Source of the DNA: Streptomyces silvae
GTDB lineage: Bacteria > Actinomycetota > Actinomycetes > Streptomycetales > Streptomycetaceae
Assembly (NCBI RefSeq): GCF_016745505.1
Contig: NZ_JAERUC010000164.1
Span: forward strand, 1-38,306
Direction: 5' to 3'
DNA: 38,306 nucleotides
Numbering within the stretch: position 1 is the first letter of the stretch; the number at the start of each line of letters is the position of its first letter. Of this stretch, positions 1 through 6,428 are shown piece after piece. The notes beneath the pieces were generated by a model. That model was not told the DNA's origin. It was given only the letters and a program-made list of their open reading frames with translations, and searched no databases. Both the position numbers and the translations under genes were made by a program.

Positions 1-36
1 TCGCCGTGCCGTCGCGGCCGGGCCCGTGGCCGGGCC

Positions 37-789
37 CTAGATCTCGTACACCGCGCCGGGGACGGCCAGCTCGACCGGGCCGTCGTAGACCTCGCGTGCG
101 TCCGCGAGGTTGCGTTCGGCGTCCGTCCACGGCGGGATGTGGGTGAGGACCAGGCGTCCCGCTCCGGCGCGCGCGGCGTACTCGCCTGCTTCGCGGCCGT
201 TGAGGTGGAGGTCCGGGATGTCCTCCTTGCCGTGGATGAACGATGCTTCACAGAGGAACAGGTCGGATCCCTCGGCGAGTTCGGCCAGCGCCTCACAGGT
301 GCCGGTGTCGCCGGAGTAGGTGAGGGCGCGCCCGTTGTGCTCGACCCGGATGCCGAAGGTGTCGACGGGGTGGCAGAGCTTCTCCGTACGGACCGAGAAG
401 GGGCCGATCTCGAACGAGCCGGACTTCAGCGTGTGGAAGTCGAAGACTTCGCCCATCGCGTGGTCGGACGGGGTGTCGGCGTGGGCCGTGGTGAGCCGGC
501 GCTCGGTGCCTTCGGGGCCGTACACGGGGATCGGGGCGGGGCGTCCGCCGTCGAAGCGGTAGTAGCGGACGACGAAGTACGCGCACATGTCGATGCAGTG
601 ATCGGCATGGAGGTGGCTGAGGAAGATGGCGTCGAGGTCGTAGAGACCTACATGGCGCTGCAGCTCGCCCAGGGCGCCGTTGCCCATGTCGAGGAGCAGC
701 CGGAAGCCGTCGGCCTCTACGAGGTAGCTCGAGCATGCCGAACCCGCGGACGGGAACGAGCCGGAGCAGCCGACGACGGTGAGCTTCAT
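37..789 (-). CDS. MBL-fold metallo-hydrolase (RNase Z/ElaC-like fold)
   Basis: A 250-residue metallo-beta-lactamase-fold hydrolase, probably cytoplasmic with a two-zinc site. The signature HLHADH lies at residues 59-64, after an N-terminal strand (MKLTVVGCSGS) typical of the RNase Z-like branch. Later metal-ligand candidates are the His in KLCHPVD, the Asp in YSGDTG and the His in LTHIPPW. The start at 789 is chosen because the protein begins exactly at the first conserved strand and GGAGG lies about 10 nt upstream; an in-frame extension to 876 has no such support. The length fits small MBL proteins, but the exosite arm of true tRNA 3' processing RNase Z is not obvious, so the substrate (RNA, cyclic nucleotide phosphodiester or other) is unknown. 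It is divergent from the PemK-like gene. Confidence 0.9.
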   Translation of the reverse strand: MKLTVVGCSGSFPSAGSACSSYLVEADGFRLLLDMGNGALGELQRHVGLYDLDAIFLSHLHADHCIDMCAYFVVRYYRFDGGRPAPIPVYGPEGTERRLTTAHADTPSDHAMGEVFDFHTLKSGSFEIGPFSVRTEKLCHPVDTFGIRVEHNGRALTYSGDTGTCEALAELAEGSDLFLCEASFIHGKEDIPDLHLNGREAGEYAARAGAGRLVLTHIPPWTDAERNLADAREVYDGPVELAVPGAVYEI

Positions 790-962
790 GGAGCGTGAAC
801 CTCCGAGGCGTGGGAACGGGGAGGGTTCGTGCGGTCCGTCGAGCGTAAGGCGCGAAACCGCTGGTCGCTCCTCCACCGCCTGCCGTTGTGGGGGAACTCA
901 CCTGTGCTGTCACCGGTTCGATGGAAGCCCCGGGTGTCGGCGGGCGCCGGTACGGTCGGGTC

Positions 963-1445
963 ATGAACACGTGGTGGTGGGTGGCACTGGCCGCCGTCGT
1001 CCTGCTGGCGCTCGTGGCGACGGTCTCCGACGCGCGGGGCAGAGGCGGGCGCGGTCCGCGGCGGCCGGGCGGGCGTACGCGTCCGCCGGGGCGGGCTCCG
1101 GAGCGGGCTCCCGGGCGGAAGAAGGGGCGCCCGCACGGGGTGCCGCGGCCGGGGGAGATCTGGTGGGCCGACGTGCCGTTCGAGGACGGTCCCGGGTCCA
1201 AGGACCGGCCGTGTCTGGTGCTGTCGGTGCGGGGTGGCACGGCGGTCGTCGCCAAGATCACCAGCAAGCACCATGAGGAGCGGCCGGGGGTGATCGCTCT
1301 GCCGCCGGGTTCGGTGGGGGACGCGCGGGGCCGGCAGAGCTTCCTGGAGACGGACGAGCTGCGGGACGTGGCGGTGGCGGGGTTCCGCCGGAAGGCGGGC
1401 GAGCTGGACGGCGAGGTGTGGGGGCGGGTGCGCGGGCTGGGGTGA
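963..1445 (+). CDS. Membrane-anchored PemK/MazF-like protein, no antitoxin
   Basis: A 160-residue protein with one predicted N-terminal membrane segment (about residues 3-21, Trp/Ala/Val/Leu-rich), a basic Gly/Arg/Pro-rich linker (about 23-58) and a C-terminal PemK/MazF-type SH3-like barrel from residue 60 (PRPGEIWWADV, then KDRPCLVLS). PemK/MazF proteins are usually soluble sequence-specific mRNA interferases encoded after a small antitoxin. Here there is no antitoxin ORF on either side and the fold is tethered to a membrane anchor, so a toxin role is not established. Start at ATG 963 because the hydrophobic segment follows at once; an upstream extension to 888 adds non-conserved residues. 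No strong ribosome-binding site is visible. The gene is convergent with cysM and ends before a shared hairpin. Confidence 0.8.
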   Translation: MNTWWWVALAAVVLLALVATVSDARGRGGRGPRRPGGRTRPPGRAPERAPGRKKGRPHGVPRPGEIWWADVPFEDGPGSKDRPCLVLSVRGGTAVVAKITSKHHEERPGVIALPPGSVGDARGRQSFLETDELRDVAVAGFRRKAGELDGEVWGRVRGLG

Positions 1446-1452
1446 GCGTGCG

Positions 1453-1491
1453 GGAGGCGCGGGCCGGGTTTCACTCCCGTCCCGCGCCTCC
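1453..1491. terminator. Bidirectional terminator between the PemK-like gene and cysM
   Basis: Perfect 11-bp arms (GGAGGCGCGGG at 1453-1463, CCCGCGCCTCC at 1481-1491) enclose a second 4-bp CGGG/CCCG stem with a 7-nt loop. It lies between two convergent stop codons. There is no T-run, as is usual for Streptomyces hairpin terminators. Confidence 0.75.
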
Positions 1492-1532
1492 TGGGTGCGC
1501 GGCCGCCGCGGTCCGGGCGGCCCGATGGTCCC

Positions 1533-2483
1533 TCAGGCCCAGAGCTGGCCCTGGAGGGTCTCGATGGCGGCCTCTGTCGTGGGGGCGGTGTAGACGCCGG
1601 TCGACAGGTACTTCCAGCCGCCGTCGGCGACGACGAAGACGATGTCCGCGGTCTCGCCGGCCTTGACGGCCTTGCGGCCGACGCCGATGGCGGCGTGGAG
1701 TGCGGCTCCGGTGGAGACACCGGCGAAGATGCCCTCCTGCTGGAGGAGCTCGCGGGTGCGGGTGACGGCGTCGGCGGAGCCGACGGAGAAGCGGGTGGTG
1801 AGGACGGAGGCGTCGTACAGCTCGGGGACGAAGCCCTCGTCGAGGTTGCGCAGGCCGTAGACGAGGTCGTCGTAGCGCGGTTCGGCGGCGACGACGGCGA
1901 CGTCCGGCTTGTTCTCCCGGAGGTAGCGGCCGACGCCCATGAGGGTGCCGGTGGTGCCGAGGCCGGCCACGAAGTGGGTGATGGAGGGGAGGTCGGTGAG
2001 GATCTCCGGTCCGGTGGTGGCGTAGTGGGCGCCGGCGTTGTCCGGGTTGCCGTACTGGTAGAGCATGACCCAGTCGGGGTGCTCGGCGGAGAGCTCCTTG
2101 GCCACGCGTACGGCGGTGTTGGAGCCGCCGGCGGCGGGGGACGAGATGATCTCGGCGCCCCACATGGTGAGCAGGTCGCGCCGCTCCTGCGAGGTGTTCT
2201 CCGGCATGACGCAGACGATGCGGTAGCCCTTGAGGGTGGCCGCCATGGCGAGCGAGATGCCGGTGTTGCCGCTGGTGGGTTCGAGGATGGTGCAGCCGGG
2301 TGTCAGCCGGCCGTCCTTCTCCGCCTGCTCGACCATGTGGAGCGCGGGGCGGTCCTTGATCGAGCCGGTGGGGTTGCGGTCCTCGAGCTTGGCCCAGATA
2401 CGGACGTCCTCGGACGGGGACAGCCGCGGGAGGCGGACCAGGGGCGTGTTGCCCACGGCCGCCAGCGGGGAGTCGTACCGCAT
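1533..2483 (-). CDS. cysM: Cysteine synthase CysM (CysO-thiocarboxylate dependent type)
   Basis: A 316-residue PLP enzyme of the O-acetylserine sulfhydrylase fold. The PLP lysine is K43 in TGSIKDRP and the phosphate-binding loop is SGNTG. The C-terminal half (YGLRNLDEGFVPELYD and the terminus LQGQLWA) closely resembles M. tuberculosis CysM, which uses O-phosphoserine and CysO-thiocarboxylate rather than sulfide; the Arg in LRNLDEG matches the residue that selects phosphoserine there. The start ATG overlaps the cysO stop in TGATG, so the two are translationally coupled. With cysO and mec nearby, this marks the sulfide-independent cysteine route, thought to be useful under oxidative stress. Substrate use is inferred from family similarity. 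Confidence 0.95.
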   Translation of the reverse strand: MRYDSPLAAVGNTPLVRLPRLSPSEDVRIWAKLEDRNPTGSIKDRPALHMVEQAEKDGRLTPGCTILEPTSGNTGISLAMAATLKGYRIVCVMPENTSQERRDLLTMWGAEIISSPAAGGSNTAVRVAKELSAEHPDWVMLYQYGNPDNAGAHYATTGPEILTDLPSITHFVAGLGTTGTLMGVGRYLRENKPDVAVVAAEPRYDDLVYGLRNLDEGFVPELYDASVLTTRFSVGSADAVTRTRELLQQEGIFAGVSTGAALHAAIGVGRKAVKAGETADIVFVVADGGWKYLSTGVYTAPTTEAAIETLQGQLWA

Positions 2484-2761
2484 CAGCGCATGCCGCCTGC
2501 GACGGCCGGGAGGATCGTGACGTTGTCGCCGTCGGCGAGCTTGGTGGAGATGCCGTCGAGGAAGCGGACGTCCTCGTCGTTGAGGTAGACGTTCACGAAG
2601 CGGCGGAGCTGGTCCCCGTCGACGATGCGCTCACGGATGCCGGTGTGGCGGCTCTCCAGGTCGGCGAAGAGGTCGGCGAGGGTCTCCCCGCTGCCTTCGA
2701 CCGCCTTGGCGCCGTCGGTGTAGGTGCGGAGGATGGTCGGGATGCGGACCTCGATGGCCAT
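2483..2761 (-). CDS. cysO: Sulfur carrier protein CysO (MoaD/ThiS family) with C-terminal Met-Arg extension
   Basis: A 92-residue ubiquitin-like sulfur carrier. In the mycobacterial system the C-terminal Gly-Gly is adenylated and thiocarboxylated (by MoeZ), and CysM transfers the sulfur to make a CysO-cysteine adduct. The core (NVYLNDEDVRFLDG, then VTILPAVAGG) matches CysO closely. Unlike M. tuberculosis CysO, which ends at Gly-Gly, this protein continues with Met-Arg before the TGA. The extra codons come from the junction sequence that also provides the cysM start. A C-terminal trimming step is therefore needed before activation; the JAMM peptidase gene upstream (mec) is the natural candidate. 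Start at ATG 2761 gives the usual family length. Confidence 0.94.
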   Translation of the reverse strand: MAIEVRIPTILRTYTDGAKAVEGSGETLADLFADLESRHTGIRERIVDGDQLRRFVNVYLNDEDVRFLDGISTKLADGDNVTILPAVAGGMR

Positions 2762-2812
2762 GGCGTGGGCTCCTGTCGAAAGCGGGGAGGTGGCGTGGGG
2801 CGCGCGTTGGTG

Positions 2813-2826
2813 CCCCCGCGCGGGGG
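2813..2826. promoter_or_regulatory. GC palindrome between the leader peptide and cysO (possible attenuator stem)
   Basis: Perfect 14-nt palindrome CCCCCGCGCGGGGG, about 50 nt upstream of the cysO start and about 45 nt after the leader stop. In the transcript it could be a hairpin only with unpaired central bases. Its place between a Cys-containing leader ORF and its target gene fits an attenuator, but no competing structure was worked out. Confidence 0.35.
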
Positions 2827-2872
2827 TGGTGCGTACGTGATTGCGCTCGGACCGCGGCTCAGGCCGTGCGGT

Positions 2873-2986
2873 TCACGGGCAGGCGGCGGCCGGACACATC
2901 GCGCTGGACAGCCTGCACAGGTCGACGTGCAGCCGCGCGACGAGCAGTGTGCCCGGGGCCTTTTCGCTCACGTCATGGGGAACCAT
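2873..2986 (-). CDS. 37-residue Cys-containing leader peptide upstream of cysO-cysM
   Basis: A short ORF encoding a 37-residue peptide that starts MVPHDVSEKAPG, continues ARLHVDLCRL and ends with AMCPAAACP. It contains three Cys codons in the last 15 codons. Streptomyces genomes carry a recognised class of putative leader peptides with the RLHVDL-type motif ahead of sulfur-metabolism genes, and Cys-rich leaders in mycobacteria mediate cysteine-responsive attenuation. The stop lies 111 nt before the cysO ATG. A -10-like TACGAT sits at 2993-2998 on this strand, only 6 nt before the ATG, so the leader mRNA may be leaderless. Between leader and cysO is a perfect 14-nt palindrome (2813-2826). The peptide is read directly; the attenuation role is inference. 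Confidence 0.72.
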   Translation of the reverse strand: MVPHDVSEKAPGTLLVARLHVDLCRLSSAMCPAAACP

Positions 2987-3028
2987 GCGCTCATCGTATC
3001 GATTCCCCACCCGGGATCCGGAGTGTGA

Positions 3029-3065
3029 TCCCACATGATGGATGCTGAGCGTTCACGATGTGGGA
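3029..3065. promoter_or_regulatory. Inverted repeat upstream of the cys leader (possible operator)
   Basis: TCCCACAT (3029-3036) and ATGTGGGA (3058-3065) form a perfect 8-bp inverted repeat separated by 21 nt, upstream of the presumed leader promoter and downstream of the mec stop. Arm centres are about 29 bp apart, close to three helical turns, which suits a dimeric or paired-dimer regulator. The regulator is unknown. Confidence 0.35.
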
Positions 3066-3103
3066 CAGCCTGTCAGGTCCGCGCGGTCCTGCCGCCCCGT
3101 GGG

Positions 3104-3538
3104 TCAGACGGCCGGGGGGTACGCCTCGACGATCTCGACCTCTTCCTCGGTGATCTCGCCGTCCACGATGCGGTACGAGCGGAACTGGAAGGGGCCCGCG
3201 TCGTCGGTGTCCGCGGTGGAGACCAGGACGTAGTGGGCGCCGGGCTCGTTGGCATACGTGACGTCGGTGCGGGAGGGGTAGGCCTCGGTCGCGGTGTGGG
3301 AGTGGTAGATGATCACCGGCTCCTCGTCGCGGTCGTCCATCTCGCGGTAGAGCTTCAGCAGGTCCGCGGAGTCGAACTCGTAGAACGTGGGCGAGCGCGC
3401 GGCGTTGAGCATGGGGATGAAGCGTTCGGCGCGGCCCGTCCCGGCCGGACCGGCGACCACGCCGCACGCCTCGTCGGGGTGGTCGGCGCGGGAGTGCGCG
3501 ACGATCTGGTCGTGGAGCGCCTGGGTGAGGGTCAGCAT
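3104..3538 (-). CDS. mec: Mec/M67-type JAMM metallopeptidase (CysO-cysteine hydrolase)
   Basis: A 144-residue JAB1/MPN (JAMM) zinc peptidase. The full JAMM signature is present: the catalytic Glu near the N-terminus (HPDEACG) and H-x-H-x7-S-x2-D in HSHTATEAYPSRTD. In M. tuberculosis, Mec releases cysteine from the CysO-cysteine adduct. A related Pseudomonas peptidase (QbsD) removes two residues after the Gly-Gly of the sulfur carrier QbsE. Because the CysO here ends GG-Met-Arg, this enzyme probably has both jobs: exposing Gly-Gly and freeing the product. It is on the same strand as cysO-cysM but separated by 342 nt holding the leader peptide, so it may have its own transcript. Confidence 0.92.
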   Translation of the reverse strand: MLTLTQALHDQIVAHSRADHPDEACGVVAGPAGTGRAERFIPMLNAARSPTFYEFDSADLLKLYREMDDRDEEPVIIYHSHTATEAYPSRTDVTYANEPGAHYVLVSTADTDDAGPFQFRSYRIVDGEITEEEVEIVEAYPPAV

Positions 3539-3558
3539 GGGGCCCAGGATAAGCAGAC

Positions 3559-3595
3559 GGGCCCTCCCGTACCGAGGGGTGGTACGGGAGGGCCC
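3559..3595 (-). terminator. Terminator of the amino-acid permease gene
   Basis: Perfect 15-bp stem (GGGCCCTCCCGTACC at 3559-3573, its complement at 3581-3595) with a 7-nt loop, between the permease stop at 3652 and the mec start at 3538. It separates the permease transcript from mec. Confidence 0.75.
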
Positions 3596-3651
3596 GGATG
3601 CCGGACACGGCCGTTGGGGCGGCCGGTGTCCCGGAGGCGCCGTGAGGGGGT

Positions 3652-5082
3652 TCAGCGCTTGGTGAAGGCGGCGCCCTCGGGGTTACGGGCCTTGAGCACC
3701 AGGTAGGAGACACCGAGGATCAGGCCCCACACCGGTGCGCAGTAGAGCGAGATCCTGGCGTCCTTGTCGATGGCCATCATGATGATGACGAGGCCGATGA
3801 AGGCGAGGGCGAACCAGCTGGTGTAGGGCGCCCCGGGTGCCTTGAAGGTGGAGTGGGGCAGGACGCCGCGGTCGGCCTTGGCGCGGTAGCGGATCTGGCA
3901 GATCAGGATCATGATCCAGGCCCACATGCCGGAGATGGTCGCGAAGGAGACGACGTAGGTGAACGCGTCGCCGGGCCACTGGTAGTTGATCCAGACGCCG
4001 ACGAGCATCAGCGCGGCGGAGAAAGTGGTGCCGATCAGCGGGAGTCCGTTGCTCGTCAGCTTGGTGAAGGCCTTGGGGCCCTGGCCGTTGAGCGCGAGGT
4101 CCCGCAGCATGCGCCCGGTGGAGTACATGCCGGAGTTGCAGGAGGAGAGGGCCGCGGTGAGCACGACGAAGTTGACGATCGCGGCACCGATGCCGAGGCC
4201 CATCTCCTCGAAGGCGGCGACGAACGGGGAGACGCCGGGCTTGAAGGTGCTCCACGGGACGACGGACAGGATCATGATCAGCGCGCCGACGTAGAAGACG
4301 GCGATGCGCCACGGCACGGTGTTGATGGCCTTGGGCAGGACGGTCTTCGGGTCCTTGGACTCACCGGCGGTGACGCCGACGAGCTCGACGGCGAGGAAGG
4401 CGAACATGACGATCTGGAGCGTCATCAGCGTGCCGCTGATGCCTTCGGGGAAGAAGCCGCCGTCGTTCCACAGGTTGGCGACGGTCGCGGTGTCCCCGGC
4501 GTCGGAGAAGCCGACGGTGAGCACGCCGGCACAGATGAGGATCATGCCGAGGATCGCGGTGACCTTGACCATCGAGAACCAGAACTCCAGCTCACCGAAG
4601 AGCTTCACCGAGATCAGGTTGGCACCGTACAGAATGATGGTGAACACCAGTGCGGACAGCCATTGCGGGATATCCCACCAGTACGTCATATAGGTGGCCG
4701 CGGCGGTGACTTCGGTGATTCCGGTGACGACCCAGAAGAGCCAGTACGTCCAGCCGGTCACGAATCCGAAGAACGGGCCCAGGAATTCACGCGCGTACTC
4801 CGAGAAGGAGCCCGACACCGGGCGGTACATGAGGAGTTCGCCCAGGGCGCGCATGATGAAGAAGATGACCAGGCCCGCGATTGCGTACGCCAGGATGAGG
4901 CTGGGGCCGGCCCTGTCGATGGCTTTGCCCGCGCCGAGGAAGAGTCCCGTCCCGATGGCTCCGCCGATGGCGATCATCTGGATCTGGCGGGCTCCCAGCC
5001 CGCGCTGGTAACCCTCGCCCGCCGGGGCGTCGACGGCCTCCTGGCCGTCCGGCTGCCCGTTGTCGACCTGCGCCGATGTCAT
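3652..5082 (-). CDS. Amino-acid permease (APC superfamily, AAT family)
   Basis: A 476-residue proton-coupled amino-acid importer with about 12 membrane helices. The start of helix 1 carries the AAT-family substrate loop (MIAIGGAIGTGLFLG), followed by AGPSLILAY and the conserved RALGELLMYRPVSGSF. This is the family of GabP, CycA, AnsP and ProY. Which amino acid it carries cannot be read from the sequence. The hydrophilic N-terminal 30 residues are acidic and Gln-rich. Start at ATG 5082. It is monocistronic: a strong hairpin follows it and 320 nt precede it, with two perfect palindromes that could be operators. Confidence 0.93.
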   Translation of the reverse strand: MTSAQVDNGQPDGQEAVDAPAGEGYQRGLGARQIQMIAIGGAIGTGLFLGAGKAIDRAGPSLILAYAIAGLVIFFIMRALGELLMYRPVSGSFSEYAREFLGPFFGFVTGWTYWLFWVVTGITEVTAAATYMTYWWDIPQWLSALVFTIILYGANLISVKLFGELEFWFSMVKVTAILGMILICAGVLTVGFSDAGDTATVANLWNDGGFFPEGISGTLMTLQIVMFAFLAVELVGVTAGESKDPKTVLPKAINTVPWRIAVFYVGALIMILSVVPWSTFKPGVSPFVAAFEEMGLGIGAAIVNFVVLTAALSSCNSGMYSTGRMLRDLALNGQGPKAFTKLTSNGLPLIGTTFSAALMLVGVWINYQWPGDAFTYVVSFATISGMWAWIMILICQIRYRAKADRGVLPHSTFKAPGAPYTSWFALAFIGLVIIMMAIDKDARISLYCAPVWGLILGVSYLVLKARNPEGAAFTKR

Positions 5083-5127
5083 GTTGCTGCGCCTTTCTCC
5101 ACGCCGATCCGCGCCGTCGTCGGCGTC

Positions 5128-5144
5128 GGATCAGGTCCTGATCC
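5128..5144. promoter_or_regulatory. Perfect palindrome in the permease 5' region (candidate operator)
   Basis: GGATCAGG-T-CCTGATCC is an 8+1+8 perfect dyad whose near edge is 46 nt upstream of the permease ATG. It is one of two unrelated palindromes in the 320-nt region 5083-5402, which otherwise holds no gene that I can support. Confidence 0.5.
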
Positions 5145-5268
5145 CCCCGGATATGGATGGAGTGCCGCCGGCGTTCGGCCGGCTTGTAGCGCCCCCGGGG
5201 ACAGGGGTGGCGTCCCCGGGCGGTCGTGAAGATTTATCACGGGCGCCGGATGAGGCCACCGGACATTA

Positions 5269-5284
5269 TGTGGCGCACGCCACA
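5269..5284. promoter_or_regulatory. Second palindrome upstream of the permease
   Basis: TGTGGCG-CA-CGCCACA is a 7+2+7 perfect inverted repeat 187 nt upstream of the permease start, in a locally AT-richer stretch. The distance suggests a distal operator or activator site. The regulator is unknown. Confidence 0.4.
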
Positions 5285-5379
5285 GGAAAAAGCGGACAAG
5301 CGTTTCCAGCCGCTGCAAAGAGAGCCATTCAGGTGACGGGATCGTTATTCGGATTTGAGCATCCGTTGAGCGAACCCGC

Positions 5380-5399
5380 CGGGCCGCCGGAGCGGCCCG
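5380..5399 (-). terminator. Terminator after clpS-DUF2017
   Basis: CGGGCCGC (5380-5387), loop CGGA, GCGGCCCG (5392-5399): an 8-bp GC stem starting 4 nt after the DUF2017 stop codon. Confidence 0.65.
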
Positions 5400-5402
5400 C
5401 CC

Positions 5403-5990
5403 TCAGTCGGGCATCAGCGTTTCGACGAGGGTTTCCTGGAGTGCCCCGAGCCAGAGATAAGCCATCACCATCGGTTTGCGCGGGTCGCTGTCGGGGAGCC
5501 GGTAGAGCGAGCCGTCCTGGCCCTCGTCCTCGTCGGACACCTCCAGGCGGGTGCCGATGGTGAGCCGGAGGTCGTTGAGGGAGCCCAGCCAGTGGTGGCA
5601 CTCCTCGGGAGTGAGGGTGAGCACCGCCCCGCTGTCCGCGACGGGCGCGAGCGCGTCGAGCGACCGTACGACGGCGAGGGCGTCCTCGCGCTTGCGGGTG
5701 CGCAGGTCGTTCTCGGTGAAGCGGCGGAACTCGGCGGACGCCTCGCGCAGCTCCTTGTCCTCGTCGCCGTACGCCTCGGGGAAGAGGCGGGCCAGGGCGG
5801 GGTCGGAGGGCGGTTCGCTGGGCCCCTCGGCGAAGAGCGCGGCGAGCGGGTCCTCGCCCTCGGCCGGCTGGTCGCCGGGGCCGATCAGTTCGAGCAGCTG
5901 GACGGCGAGGGAGCGCAGGATGGCGATCTCGACCTCGTCGAGCGCGACGGACGCGCCGCCGCCTGGGGTGGCCTCGAAGTGGCCGGCCAT
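5403..5990 (-). CDS. DUF2017 family protein, clpS partner gene
   Basis: A 195-residue acidic, mostly helical cytoplasmic protein of the actinobacterial DUF2017 family. Recognisable parts are VALDEVEIAILRSLAVQLLELI near the N-terminus, an Asp/Glu/Pro-rich linker, and the C-terminal LTLTPEECHHWLGSLNDLRLTIGTRL followed by the helix around MVMAYLWLGALQETL. DUF2017 genes sit immediately downstream of clpS across actinobacteria, as here (41 nt apart, same strand), which suggests a link to the ClpS/ClpAP N-degron pathway; the biochemical role is unknown. Start at ATG 5990 with GGAG upstream. It ends just before a GC hairpin. Confidence 0.9.
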   Translation of the reverse strand: MAGHFEATPGGGASVALDEVEIAILRSLAVQLLELIGPGDQPAEGEDPLAALFAEGPSEPPSDPALARLFPEAYGDEDKELREASAEFRRFTENDLRTRKREDALAVVRSLDALAPVADSGAVLTLTPEECHHWLGSLNDLRLTIGTRLEVSDEDEGQDGSLYRLPDSDPRKPMVMAYLWLGALQETLVETLMPD

Positions 5991-6031
5991 GAATTCTCCG
6001 ATGATGGGTCGGACGGAGGGGCAGCGGTGGG

Positions 6032-6340
6032 TCAGTTCCGGTCCTGGGTCAGCGTGGCCCAGAGCCCGTAACCGTGCATGGCCTGGACGTCGCGCTCCAT
6101 CTCCTCGCGGCTGCCGCTGGAGACGACCGCGCGGCCCTTCTGATGGACGTCGAGCATCAGCTTGTGGGCCTTGTCCTTGGAGTAGCCGAAGTAGGCCTGG
6201 AAGACATACGTCACATAGCTCATGAGGTTGACCGGGTCGTTGTGCACCAGCGTCACCCAGGGGACATCGGGCTCGGGGACGGCGAAGGTCTCCTCGGCCG
6301 ATTCGGGACGTTCGATCTCTACGGGGGCAGCAACGCTCAC
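6032..6340 (-). CDS. clpS: ATP-dependent Clp protease adaptor ClpS
   Basis: A 102-residue adaptor that delivers N-degron substrates to the Clp AAA+ unfoldase. The core PWVTLVHNDPVNLMSYV contains the conserved Asn-Asp-Pro that binds the substrate N-terminus. It is followed by the helix FGYSKDKAHKLMLDVHQKG and the strand GRAVVSSGSREEME, typical of the ClpS fold. The disordered N-terminal tail (about 25 residues, Glu/Pro-rich) is also usual. The start is GTG 6340 with GGGGTAG upstream. The gene is divergent from the nicotinate phosphoribosyltransferase gene (88-nt gap) and co-directional with DUF2017. Confidence 0.95.
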   Translation of the reverse strand: MSVAAPVEIERPESAEETFAVPEPDVPWVTLVHNDPVNLMSYVTYVFQAYFGYSKDKAHKLMLDVHQKGRAVVSSGSREEMERDVQAMHGYGLWATLTQDRN

Positions 6341-6428
6341 CTACCCCATGCTGCCACCAGAGAGGGGTCCGCGCACAAACGGCGCCCCCATCTCGTCACT
6401 TTGACGAATAGGGAGTAGCATCCCCGGC

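Noticed and set aside
1..37. GGGCCC repeats (20-25 and 32-37) as a terminator of the MBL gene
   Set aside because: Only 6-bp arms that are themselves palindromic and overlap the stop codon; the region is cut by the window edge.
293..1720. A 475-codon minus-strand open frame across the MBL/PemK region
   Set aside because: It overlaps recognised genes in other frames and is Pro/Arg-rich without family resemblance.
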